Below are positions 53,873 through 63,883 of a DNA stretch of 64,000 nucleotides, one piece after another. The notes below the pieces were generated by a model. It saw nothing but the letters and a program-made list of their open reading frames with translations. It had not been told where the DNA came from and ran no database searches. The DNA is taken from contig OX328125.1 in NCBI GenBank assembly GCA_946811695.1, positions 109,517,337 through 109,581,336 of the forward strand. Direction: 5' to 3'. The position numbers were made by a program, and so were the translations under genes. The DNA comes from Gonocerus acuteangulatus. Lineage: Eukaryota > Arthropoda > Insecta > Hemiptera > Coreidae. Positions within the stretch are counted from its first letter, which is position 1. Each line of letters begins with the position of its first letter.

Positions 53873-54780
53873 GTTAACACGATAGCAGCCAGAGTTTTTG
53901 TTTTTTCGTCACGAAACTTGGTATATAGCATTCAATTAGCAAACGATTGAACGAGTTCGTTAACCACCAAAGTCGGTCCACCGGAGGGGGGGGGGTTTAC
54001 CCTGAACCCAAAACACTAATTTGACTATGTCAGCAGTACTATTTGTTATATTTCAACGAAACTTGGTATTCGTAGTGGTAATATAAAGAGAAAAGTGAGA
54101 TATAGAAATGAACTAAATCGGTTCATTAGAAGGTGGGGTTTACTCCGGACCCACACTACCAATTCGCCACTACCAGCCGTGATTTTTGGTATATTTCGAC
54201 GAAACTCGGTATTCGTAGTGGTAATCCACAGGTAAATATGTGTTGTAAAAATAAACTAAATCGGTTCATTAGAAGGGGGGGTTTACTCCGGACCCAAATT
54301 CAAAATATACTCATACCGGTCGTAATTTCTGCTGTATTGTAACGAAACGCGGTATACGTCGTGGGTAACTCATGAGAAAGAACTCATGAAAATGAGCTGA
54401 ATCGGTCAATCGGAAAGCGGGGGTTTAATTTGTAATATATTTCAATAGAAAAGCCCGCCAGACGTAGGTTCACAAAGCCGCCGCAAGGAGCGTTTTCTAA
54501 CACTAGAGTGACTGTATCCTGTTCCTGCGTTAGATCAAAATACGATAATATGAGGTTTTTTGTATTTATTACGTAGTGTAGTAGGTACCATGTGTAAACA
54601 TAACTCTGGAAGGAAGTTAATAATTGATCAGTTACTCATTACAAATTTAAAAGAGAACTATTCATGTTTTTATTTTATTTATGTAGGATATTTTAAGCAA
54701 ATTGTTCTGGAAAGCAGTCTACACAACCTAAATTCTGAGGAAAGTGCTTAGTTATGCAGCTCCTGCGTGACGGACTTTTT
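53698..54780 (+). mobile_element. Family A DINE-like element, copy A7, complete
   Basis: 5' AGCACTTTCCTCCGAAGGAA, (AT)n core at 53818-53870, GTTAACACGATAGCAGCC, three internal repeats with G-runs, and 3' GAGGAAAGTGCT then CAGCTCCTGCGTGACGGAC with T5 at 54780. Confidence 0.87.
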
Positions 54781-54884
54781 ATTATTATTATTATTATTAT
54801 TATGTCAATCAGAAATTAATGAAGCTCTCAATTTCAAGGAGTTTTTTCTATAGTTATAAATGTGCATATATTCAATTTTTGAGG

Positions 54885-55450
54885 CCTTGTTTAAGATTTG
54901 ATGTAATCGGGAATTATCAGTAGGTTAATTGATAAACTGGAGGAATTGCCTTCTAATGGGGGAGTAAATAGTACAATGTAAGGAAAAATGTCTTCAAATG
55001 CGTTATTATTACAGAGGGTGCAGATTTCCTGAGGGTTAATAGAATAATGGATATTTTTTTTTGAAAATTTGATATTGTAGTTGCTGGCTGTTCTCAACTG
55101 AGCTATGGTTTTTGCAATAACAAAAGGCAGCCCCATGGTGAGAAATTCATGATGTAGGCCTGGGGATAATGAAAGAAATTTGTAAAATGGGTTGTAGTTA
55201 GAATTATTCATTTTCTCCAGATCATTACTAAGTAACTTAGCTTTTTGGACATCTAAAATTATATTAATCCGTCTTTTGATTAAATTAGGGTCCTGAATTA
55301 GCCATGTGTCTAGAGAATCCAAAGTGACAAATATATTTTTAACTTGGGATACCCAATTAAGCTTTATTTTATTTTGGGGACTTTGATCTGACAGAAGAAG
55401 TCTATTGTAAGAAAGCCTTGGAAGTTTTTCAGCACTCATAGATAGGATTT
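54885..55450 (-). pseudogene. LINE ORF2 C-terminal region with Cys motif
   Basis: The minus-strand frame (182 codons) contains KLNWVSQVKNIFVTLDSLDT, a KIAKT-like helix segment (VIAKTIAQLRTASNYN), the Cys pair EICTLCNNNAFEDIF followed by YIVLF, and ends near 54891. The order helix - ICxLC - F.Y/HIVL resembles the C-terminal zinc-knuckle domain of non-LTR ORF2 proteins. The later His and Cys are lost (YIVLFTPPL). No RT is in frame upstream. The LINE clade is uncertain. Confidence 0.6.
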
Positions 55451-55479
55451 GTCAAAGCCAGAAGAGGGTTGATTTTATA

Positions 55480-55853
55480 ACCTGTATTGATTGGTAGTAG
55501 TATGACCAATACGTTTCTCATTTTCTTACCTAATTTTACTAAAACACACATTTTACTCTTAGATGTAATTGAAATAACAAACAACAAATTAATATTTTAA
55601 GAAAACAGAGAGAAAACCCCGTTCAAAATAACAAAACTAACAGATTCTAAGATTTCAACACATATTTTCCGAGTGAAATCGCCGCATTCAAAACCTTTTT
55701 CGTAGAGAATTAAGCTTCCGACTGGTCATCTTCCAATAACCACGATTTTCTAACCCTTTTTCGAACATTGACAAAAAAATAGGAAGGTCCCAAAACTTTT
55801 CATATCTATTAATAACTTTTTTTTGTCGAGTAATTCCTTAAATTCAAATGTAA
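55480..55853 (-). mobile_element. Family B fragment interrupted by a SINE (B8, first part)
   Basis: Matches the family B interior (compare 27690-28000): TTTCTCATTTTCTTACC, CCGTTCAAAATAACAAAACT, TTTTTCGTAGAGAATTAAGC, CCAAAACTTTTCATATCTAT. The SINE at 55854 interrupts it, and similarity resumes at 56068. Confidence 0.65.
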
Positions 55854-56058
55854 CCAGTGGCAGTGCAGGCCCGGTGGCAGTGAATGTTAACGCGTGAACA
55901 CTCCGAGCCAAGGGTTCGATTCCCACTAGGGGTGGCTTTCCTTTGAAAAAAAAAAGAAAAGGCATCAGCCCTATCCTGGCTAAAAAAGGGTGGTAACCTA
56001 TAGATAACCCGTCCTAAAATTTGTAATTAATAATAAATGGACGTAAAATTTAAATAAA
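55854..56058 (+). mobile_element. tRNA-headed SINE (GGACG tail family), 9-bp TSD
   Basis: CAAATGTAA lies at 55845-55853 and 56059-56067. B box GGGTTCGATTCCCACTAGGG; body GGCATCAGCCCTATCCTGGC and AAAAAGGGTGGTAACCTATA; tail CGTCC...GGACG then TAAAATTTAAATAAA. Confidence 0.9.
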
Positions 56059-56082
56059 CAAATGTAAACAACATTTAAAAAT

Positions 56083-56516
56083 CTTAGTTTAGATGAATGG
56101 TTTCATTCGATTTTCTACGTTATGAAGCGTACCTGCAACCAAATCTTAGTTTAGATGAATGGTTTCATTCGATTTTCTACGTTATGAAGCGTACCTGCGA
56201 CCAAATCTTAGTTTAGATGAATAGTTTCATTCGATTTTCTACGTTATGAAGCGTACCTGCGACCAAATCTTAGTTTAGATGAATGGTTTCATTCGATTTT
56301 CTACGTTATGAAGCGTACCTGCAACCAAATCTTAGTTTAGATGAATGGTTTCATTCGATTTTCTACGTTATGAAGCGTACCTGCAACCAAATCTTAGTTT
56401 AGATGAATGGTTTCATTCGATTTTCTACGTTATGAAGCGTACCTGCAACCAAATCTTAGTTTAGATGAATGGTTTCATTCGATTTTCTACGTTATGAAGC
56501 CTACCTGCAACCAAAT
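56083..56516. repeat. 62-bp minisatellite, 7 copies, inside family B sequence
   Basis: The unit begins CTTAGTTTAGATGAATGGTT, with starts every 62 bp from 56083. The unit is a family B word (GAATGGTTTCATTCGATTTT), normally single copy in B1, B4 and B5. Confidence 0.93.
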
Positions 56517-56659
56517 TAACTCGAAAACATAACCTTTTAATAGGCTGTGAGAATCCCACTTTCATCAAATGTTTTTGCGGGGGGGGGGGGTGTTGAAATT
56601 ACAATAGGGATAAGAGAAGAAACGCGCTGTAATGACGCATTTTCTGTGAATCGCACTTT
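56517..56659. mobile_element. Family B end remnant (B8, last part)
   Basis: AACTCGAAAACATAACC, a G11 run, then GAAACGCGCTGTAATGACGC and GTGAATCGCACTTTTT, a decayed version of the family B 3' terminus. Confidence 0.45.
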
Positions 56660-56945
56660 TTAATATTTTATCCAAAAAAGGTTCATAAACGAACAGTTTT
56701 CATAGAAAATTATAAACCCTAATAGAAGGAGAGCGGATATAGCTGTTTTCACGGGGGTCTTCATGAGCTCAATTGGTTTGGGGTTTAGAGAGGAATTGTG
56801 GCAATTTAGGGCTGTTTCTCCCCATTCCCAGATATCTCTAGAATAGCAAAGGCAGCTGTTATGCCTCGGCATGTAGGTCATTAAAGAAGTTGACAATAGC
56901 CATAGCCACGATGATACCAGCGTTTCCTGTTTCCTGCGTTCGGGT
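56660..56945. other. Unassigned DNA before the minisatellite
   Basis: Minus-strand frames run in from the 17-bp array and continue to 56660, but I recognise no domain in the unique part. Confidence 0.3.
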
Positions 56946-56947
56946 GT

Positions 56948-57615
56948 TGGTGAACCACATGGATGGGTGAAATACATGGATAGGTGAAATACATGGATGA
57001 GTGAACCACATGGATGGATGAACCACATGGGTGGGTGAAACACATGGATGGGTGAAACACATGGATGGGTGAAACACATGGATGAGTGAACCACATGGAT
57101 GGGTGAACCACATGGATGGGTGAACCACATGGATGGGTGAACCACATGGATGGGTGAAACACATGGATGGGTGAACCACATGGATGGGTGAACCACATGG
57201 ATGGGTGAACCACATGGATGGGTGAACCACATGGATGGGTGAAACACATGGATGGGTGAAACACATGGATGGGTGAACCACATGGATGGGTGAAACACAT
57301 GGATGGATGAACCACATGGATGGGTGAACCACATGGATGGGTGAACCACATGGATGGGTGAACCACATGGATGGGTGAACCACATGGATGGGTGAAACAC
57401 ATGGATGGGTGAACCACATGGATGGGTGAACCACATGGATGGGTGAAACACATGGATGGGTGAAACACATGGATGAGTGAACCACATGGATGAGTGAACC
57501 ACATGGATGGATGAACCACATGGATGGGTGAACCACATGGATGGGTGAACCACATGGATGGATGAACCACATGGATGGGTGAACCACATGGATGAGTGAA
57601 CCACATGGATGGGTA
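56948..57615. repeat. 17-bp minisatellite, ~39 copies
   Basis: The unit is GAACCACATGGATGGGT with variants GAAACACAT..., ...GATGAGT and ...GATGGAT. No unit contains a stop on the minus strand, and 17 is not divisible by three, so all three minus frames are open together (262-340 codons). This is an arithmetic effect, not coding. Confidence 0.95.
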
Positions 57616-57906
57616 AGGCACATGGATGGGTGGACCATATGGATGGTTGAAAACACCTGGAAAAAACACGGATGATTGCCATTATTTAAGGGTGGAATTT
57701 TTTTTTTATTAATGATATGCTGCCCATTTACGATGGTTTGCTATTACACAGCCTAGTCATCACTCCTAGTAGGAGAATCATCGGTCTTCCAAAAAAAGAG
57801 TCCCAAAACTTGTAATTACAAAAAAAGACAGATGGGTAACTCCGAGAGTATCTTCTTCCTCTGATGATCATTCATATGTATCTTAATTAGGTTACGTGTA
57901 TAAATG
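57616..57906. other. Transition between two arrays
   Basis: Mostly unique AT-rich DNA. The last ~60 bp (CTTCCTCTGATGATCATTCA...) are a decayed unit of the following satellite. Confidence 0.5.
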
Positions 57907-60900
57907 GTGATGCAGGATTCCTAGCGAGTCTGCAATGATGGACTCAGCTAGTTTGTTTTCCTCTGACGGTCCTTCATATCTATCCTCCATTTCATTGACT
58001 GTATAGATGGTGATGCAGGATTCCTAGCGAGTCTGCAATGATGGACTCAGCTAGTTTGTTTTCCTCTGACGGTCCTTCATATCTATCCTCCATTTCATTG
58101 ACTGTATAGATGGTGATGCAGGATTCCTAGCGAGTCTGCAATGATGGACTCAGCTAGTTTGTTTTCCTCTGACGGTCCTTCATATGAATACTCCATTTCA
58201 TTGACTGTATAGATGGTGATGCAGGATTCCTAGCGAGTCTGCAATGATGGACTAAGCTAGTTTGTTTTCCTCTGACGGTCCTTCATATCTATCCTCCATT
58301 TCATTGACTGTATAGGTGGTGACGATGGATTCCTAGCGAGTCTGCAATGATGGACTCAGCTAGTTTGTTTTCCTCCGACGGTCCTTCATATCTATCCTCC
58401 ATTTCATTGACTGTATAGATGGTGATGCAGGATTCCTAGCGAGTCTACAATGATGGACTCAGCTAGTTTGTTTTCCTTTGACGGTCCTTCATATCTATCC
58501 TCCATTTCATTGCCTGTATAGGTGGTGATGCAGGATTCCTAGCGAGTCTGCAATGATGGACTCAGCTAGTTTGTTTTCCTCCGACGGTCCTTCATATCTA
58601 TCCTCCATTTCATTGCCTGTATAGGTGGTGATGCAGGATTCCTAGCGAGTCTACAATGATGGACTCAGCTAGTTTGTTTTCCTCTGACGGTCCTTCATAT
58701 CTATCCTCCATTTCATTGACTGTATAGGTGGTGATGCAGGATTCCTAGCGAGTCTACAATGATGGACTCAGCTAGTTTGTTTTCCTCTGACGGTCCTTCA
58801 TATCTATCCTCCATTTCATTGACTGTATAGATGGTGATGCAGGATTCCTAGCGAGTCTGCAATGATGGACTCAGCTAGTTTGTTTTCCTCCGACGGTCCT
58901 TCATATCTATCCTCCATTTCATTGACTGTATAAATGGTGATGCAGGATTCCTAGCGAGTCTGCAATGATGGACTCAGCTAGTTTGTTTTCCTCCGACGGT
59001 CCTTCATATCTATCCTCCATTTCATTGACTGTATAAATGGTGATGCAGGATTCCTAGCGAGTCTACAATGATGGACTCAGCTAGTTTGTTTTCCTCTGAC
59101 GGTCCTTCATATCTATCCTCCATTTCATTGCCTGTATAGGTGGTGATGCAGGATTCCTAGCGAGTCTACAATGATGGACTCAGCTAGTTTGTTTTCCTCT
59201 GACGGTCCTTCATATCTATCCTCCATTTCATTGACTGTATAGGTGGTGATGCAGGATTCCTAGCGAGTCTGCAATGATGGACTCAGCTAGTTTGTTTTCC
59301 TCCGACGGTCCTTCATATCTATCCTCCATTTCATTGACTGTATAGGTGGTGATGCAGGATTCCTAGCGAGTCTACAATGATGGACTCAGCTAGTTTGTTT
59401 TCCTCTGACGGTCCTTCATATCTATCCTCCATTTCATTGACTGTATAGGTGGTGATGCAGGATTCCTAGCGAGTCTACAATGATGGACTCAGCTAGTTTG
59501 TTTTCCTCTGACGGTCCTTCATATCTATCCTCCATTTCATTGACTGTATAGGTGGTGATGCAGGATTCCTAGCGAGTCTGCAATGATGGACTCAGCTAGT
59601 TTGTTTTCCTCCGACGGTCCTTCATATCTATCCTCCATTTCATTGACTGTATAGGTGGTGATGCAGGATTCCTAGCGAGTCTACAATGATGGACTCAGCT
59701 AGTTTGTTTTCCTCTGACGGTCCTTCATATCTATCCTCCATTTCATTGACTGTATAGGTGGTGATGCAGGATTCCTAGCGAGTCTGCAATGATGGACTCA
59801 GCTAGTTTGTTTTCCTCCGACGGTCCTTCATATCTATCCTCCATTTCATTGACTGTATAGGTGGTGATGCAGGATTCCTAGCGAGTCTACAATGATGGAC
59901 TCAGCTAGTTTGTTTTCCTCTGACGGTCCTTCATATCTATCCTCCATTTCATTGACTGTATAGGTGGTGATGCAGGATTCCTAGCGAGTCTACAATGATG
60001 GACTCAGCTAGTTTGTTTTCCTCCGACGGTCCTTCATATCTATCCTCCATTTCATTGACTGTATAGGTGGTGATGCAGGATTCCTAGCGAGTCTACAATG
60101 ATGGACTCAGCTAGTTTGTTTTCCTCCGACGGTCCTTCATATCTATCCTCCATTTCATTGACTGTATAGGTGGTGACGATGGATTCCTAGCGAGTCTGCA
60201 ATGATGGACTCAGCTAGTTTGTTTTCCTCTGACGGTCCTTCATATCTATCCTCCATTTCATTGACTGTATAGGTGGTGACGATGGATTCCTAGCGAGTCT
60301 GCAATGATGGACTCAGCTAGTTTGTTTTCCTCTGACGGTCCTTCATATCTATCCTCCATTTCATTGACTGTATAGGTGGTGATGCAGGATTCCTAGCGAG
60401 TCTACAATGATGGACTCAGCTAGTTTGTTTTCCTCCGACGGTCCTTCATATCTATCCTCCATTTCATTGACTGTATAGGTGGTGATGCAGGATTCCTAGC
60501 GAGTCTACAATGATGGACTCAGCTAGTTTGTTTTCCTCTGACGGTCCTTCATATGAATACTCCATTTCATTGACTGTATAGATGGTGATGCAGGATTCCT
60601 AGCGAGTCTACAATGATGGACTCAGCTAGTTTGTTTTCCTCTGACGGTCCTTCATATCTATCCTCCATTTCATTGACTGTATAGGTGGTGATGCAGGATT
60701 CCTAGCGAGTCTACAATGATGGACTCAGCTAGTTTGTTTTCCTCTGACGGTCCTTCATATCTATCCTCCATTTCATTGACTGTATAGGTGGTGATGCAGG
60801 ATTCCTAGCGAGTCTACAATGATGGACTCAGCTAGTTTGTTTTCCTCCGACGGTCCTTCATATCTATCCTCCAGTTCATTGACTGTATAGGTGGTGATGC

Positions 60901-61350
60901 AGGATTCCTAGCGAGTCTACAATGATGGACTCAGCTAGTTTGTTTTCCTCCGACGGTCCTTCATATCTATCCTCCATTTCATTGACTGTATAGGTGGTGA
61001 TGCAGGATTCCTAGCGAGTCTGCAATGATGGACTCAGCTAGTTTGTTTTCCTCTGACGGTCCTTCATATCTATCCTCCATTTCATTGACTGTATAGGTGG
61101 TGACGATGGATTCCTAGCGAGTCTACAATGATGGACTCAGCTAGTTTGTTTTCCTCTGACGGTCCTTCATATCTATCCTCCATTTCATTGACTGTATAGG
61201 TGGTGATGCAGGATTCCTAGCGAGTCTACAATGATGGACTCAGCTAGTTTGTTTTCCTCCGACGGTCCTTCATATCTATCCTCCATTTCATTGACTGTAT
61301 AGGTGGTGATGCAGGATTCCTAGCGAGTCTACAATGATGGACTCAGCTAG
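57907..61350 (-). repeat. 103-bp satellite made from the 3' end of an R2-like LINE
   Basis: GTGATGCAGGATTCCTAGCG starts at 57907 and recurs to 61306, exactly 33 x 103 bp apart, so there are no net indels. Each unit on the minus strand encodes KLAESIIVDSLGILHHHLYS, Gln and TGA, identical to the C-terminus of the LINE fragment at 61288-61600, plus about 40 bp of 3' UTR (GAGGATAGATATGAAGGACC). Units differ at a few recurring sites (GCAATG/ACAATG, CTGACGG/CCGACGG, AGATGG/AGGTGG), often linked. Confidence 0.95.
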
Positions 61351-61600
61351 TTTGGGCAAATGTTCCGATTCTATTTCGCATTCTTGGAAGAATTCTGCTG
61401 TAGTCCTAGATATGGCACCTCTTGCTCCGAACCAATCCCATCTTAACTCGAAATCCCTTTCTCCGAAAGGTTCTAACAATAAGAATTTCTCTTATAGGTG
61501 AAGGATGCATTTTTCATAGATTAACTTTTTTTCTTTGTCAACTTTTGAGGCCTGGTCAAGATCATTGCATTCGAATACCAACGCAGGGTCGACTATAAGC
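61288..61600 (-). pseudogene. R2-like LINE endonuclease C-terminus at the satellite edge
   Basis: The minus strand reads GLIVDPALVFECNDLDQAS, KEKKLIYEKCILHL, a stop near 61495, then LRWDWFGARGAISRTTAEFF, LPKLAESIIVDSLGILHHHL and YSQ stop. It parallels the 33.4-kb R2-like copy (YVIDPTVRYE, EEKRGIYTKCLEFY, GLWFGARGTIPKETQDFL, LAESILIDSLGILHNHKY). It includes the Asp of the VDPA block. The in-frame stop makes it a pseudogene. It is the outermost unit of the satellite, so it is the likely source. Confidence 0.82.
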
Positions 61601-61611
61601 CCTTTTCTACC

Positions 61612-61945
61612 CTTCTTATGGAATGCCAAAACATAGTCTACTATATGGCCGTCAAACTATATGGGCGTCATGACAAACTGAAAAAGAACCATAAGTCTAT
61701 GAAAAAGATCATAAAAGGAGTTAGACGGCACCAAAAAATAAGAAGTGCAATTATTAGGAGAGAGACGGGTTGCACAGAAATTGTAAACAGGATCAACTCA
61801 CAAAAATTGAAATGGGCTATGTTCCTTATCAGGACATCAGATAATAGATGGACGAAGATTGTGACATCCTAGAAACCCCTTTATGGAATTAGAAAGCGAG
61901 AAAGACTTGTCACAAGATGGGAAGACAACATTAAAAAAAATATTC
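61612..61945 (+). pseudogene. LINE ORF2 C-terminal fragment
   Basis: The plus strand reads MKKIIKGVRRHQKIRSAIIR, RETGCTEIVNRINSQKLKWA, FLIRTSDNRWTKIVTS, stop, then KPLYGIRKRERLVTRWEDN. This follows the post-RT pattern of endonuclease-reverse transcriptase LINEs (RMLG..LRDRIRNE.IR..T.V.D....I..LKW.WAGH..R..D.RW...). Several substitutions and a stop mark it as decayed. It begins next to the R2-like fragment, in opposite orientation. Confidence 0.7.
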
Positions 61946-62045
61946 CAACTCTCAGGAACTGCATCATCTTAGTGCGGTTCCGTTCTTAATCCTAATGTCA
62001 TTTGGAAAGGTTGAAAAAGAAACAATTATAATTTTGGTCAGATCT
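61946..62045 (-). mobile_element. Family B 3'-end fragment
   Basis: ACTCTCAGGAACTGCATCAT, CTTAGTGCGGTTCCGTTC and AGATCTTTCATGAAATAA match the minus-strand 3' end of family B. Confidence 0.65.
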
Positions 62046-62103
62046 TTCATGAAATAATTTATGACTTCAAATAGGTCCGCCCAGACCCTCACCTGACAGA
62101 AAA

Positions 62104-62235
62104 AAGTCCGACTCGCAGGAACTGCAGCATCTTAGCGCGGTTCCGTTCATGTCCCTAGTGCCATTTGATAAGCTTAGAAAATAAATAAACTTTTTTTTTT
62201 TTTATATATGTCGTGAAAATTGTCAAAATCCTCTC
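62104..62235 (-). mobile_element. Family B 3'-end fragment
   Basis: AAGTCCGACTCGCAGGAACT, CTTAGCGCGGTTCCGTTCAT and CCCTAGTGCCATTTG match family B exactly at the terminus; only about 130 bp remain. Confidence 0.75.
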
Positions 62236-62396
62236 GAACATCTCGAATAAAAGTGATATTAAGGCGTCAGGGACACCGACAGTAGCTAACTTATACACAG
62301 AAGCGGAAATTACAGAATCTGGCTCTCATTCTAAAGCAAAGCTCTATAAATCAATACAAAATATGCCTAATAAAGCCTTTCTAGAGGATACAGAAG

Positions 62397-62645
62397 CATG
62401 GGCGTATATGAGGGGGGGGCTGAGGGGGCTGCAGCCCCTCCCGAAATTTTGAATTGATGATAAAAAGTTCTCGTAAAACCCTTAAAAATAAATTAAATAT
62501 GATCATTTAGTTCATAAAACATATTTTATTTTACGTGTAATAGCGTTTTAGTTGCCTAAAACTATTCCAAGCTCTAAATATTTAGTATTCCATACCCTGG
62601 AAATGGTCTCAGCCCCCCCCGAAATTGTTTTTATATACGCCCATG
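62397..62645. mobile_element. hAT-type MITE (copy D4), 8-bp TSD
   Basis: CATGGGCGTATAT and ATATACGCCCATG ends. TACAGAAG duplicated at 62389-62396 and 62646-62653. The interior AACTATTCCAAGCTCTAA matches D1. Confidence 0.92.
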
Positions 62646-62653
62646 TACAGAAG

Positions 62654-63776
62654 GATCAAGAAGAAGTACACAAGATTGAGTAGAATACCCTGCCTAATAT
62701 AGCCTATATAGAATAATATGCCGAATAAAACCTATCTAGTAAAAACACAAGGATAAATAAAACTCTTGACGAATAACAAGTCAAGAAAAAAAAAACTTTA
62801 TTTAACAAAATAAAACAAAGTTTAGTTGCCCAACTACAATAGAATAATATACCTAATTAAGTCTATGGAGTAGACACAAATGGACCAAAAACAAGTCTTG
62901 TGGAATATTGTTTTTTTTCTAATTAAATACTTTTTATCAATATTTAGTATATAACCTTTGTTGAAAACTATTGATTGCTAATTGATGAATCGGTTTACAA
63001 CTAAGTAGTCTTTATGAATATTTAGTATATAACCTTATGTTTGGATTTGAGTTTTTGGGGTGCTCTCCGCCTAGGCTTTGTATTTGTGTCGGCAGATACC
63101 TGGGGTATATTTACAGCTCTTGAGGATTAACTCTTAGCAGGTAAATTTCCTGCGGACCTTCTGCTTCTACGGGCATTGACCGCCATATCCGCTCATAGTA
63201 TCTAACCGTTGTGAAGTTTATTTTTTGGATTTAGGACTTAATATACATATGTAGACTAAATCATAGCAAGAAGTAATCCTCCGTCGTCGGTTCTTAACTA
63301 TGTAGACTCGCTAATGTTATCCTATCTTAGATACATCGTATTTAAAATCCACAGCAAAAACACGACATTTCATCAGAATCCCCTGCTGAATAAAACTTAT
63401 ATAGAATAATATGCAAAATAAAGCCTATCTAGTGGATAAAAATAGAGGAAGAAAGCCGTTCGTGGTGGTAGAAAATCTTAAAAGTATTTCGCTCAGAAAT
63501 CTCCGAAATATGGTCACTAATTTTACATATCCTGTTTTATAGCCAAATAGATTAATATTCTATAATCAATAAGAAAAACCTACTAACAATAAAAAACTAT
63601 GGGTAACAGATGAAAATAGGGAATACCAAGAATAATTCTAAAGAATGAAATCAACACCAGTACTGTAATCTAGATATTCATACGGCATCTTCGAATTCTA
63701 ACAAACAAAATATTGATTCTAATTATACGTATCCTGTTTTATTGACAAATACATTAGACTACTATAAGCAATTAAA
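62654..63776. other. Unassigned DNA with a loosely repeated motif
   Basis: AGAATAATATGCCGAATAAA and CCTATCTAGT words recur near 62712, 62842 and 63407. TATTTAGTATATAACCTT recurs near 62940 and 63018. It could be old tandem or TE material. No gene is supported. Confidence 0.35.
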
Positions 63777-63883
63777 AACACTAGGGAATATGCCAAAGAA
63801 CTCGGAGTAGGAGCCTCGACAGTTTCAAGACATTTGAAGGAAATCGACAAATCCAAAACTGACATTTCATACGGTACAGCCTG
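63777..63883 (+). pseudogene. mariner-like transposase HTH remnant
   Basis: The frame reads NTREYAKELGVGASTVSRHL then KEIDKSKTDI before a stop, matching the second helix-turn-helix of mariner transposases (T..LA..LGVS.STVSRHLK.IGK). That domain binds the TIR; the catalytic DDD domain is absent, so this is a fragment. Confidence 0.65.

Noticed and set aside
56660..57682. Three long minus-strand ORFs (262-340 codons)
   Set aside because: Produced by a stop-free 17-bp repeat read in three phases.
57907..61350. CRISPR array
   Set aside because: Units are contiguous with no variable spacers, and the genome is eukaryotic.
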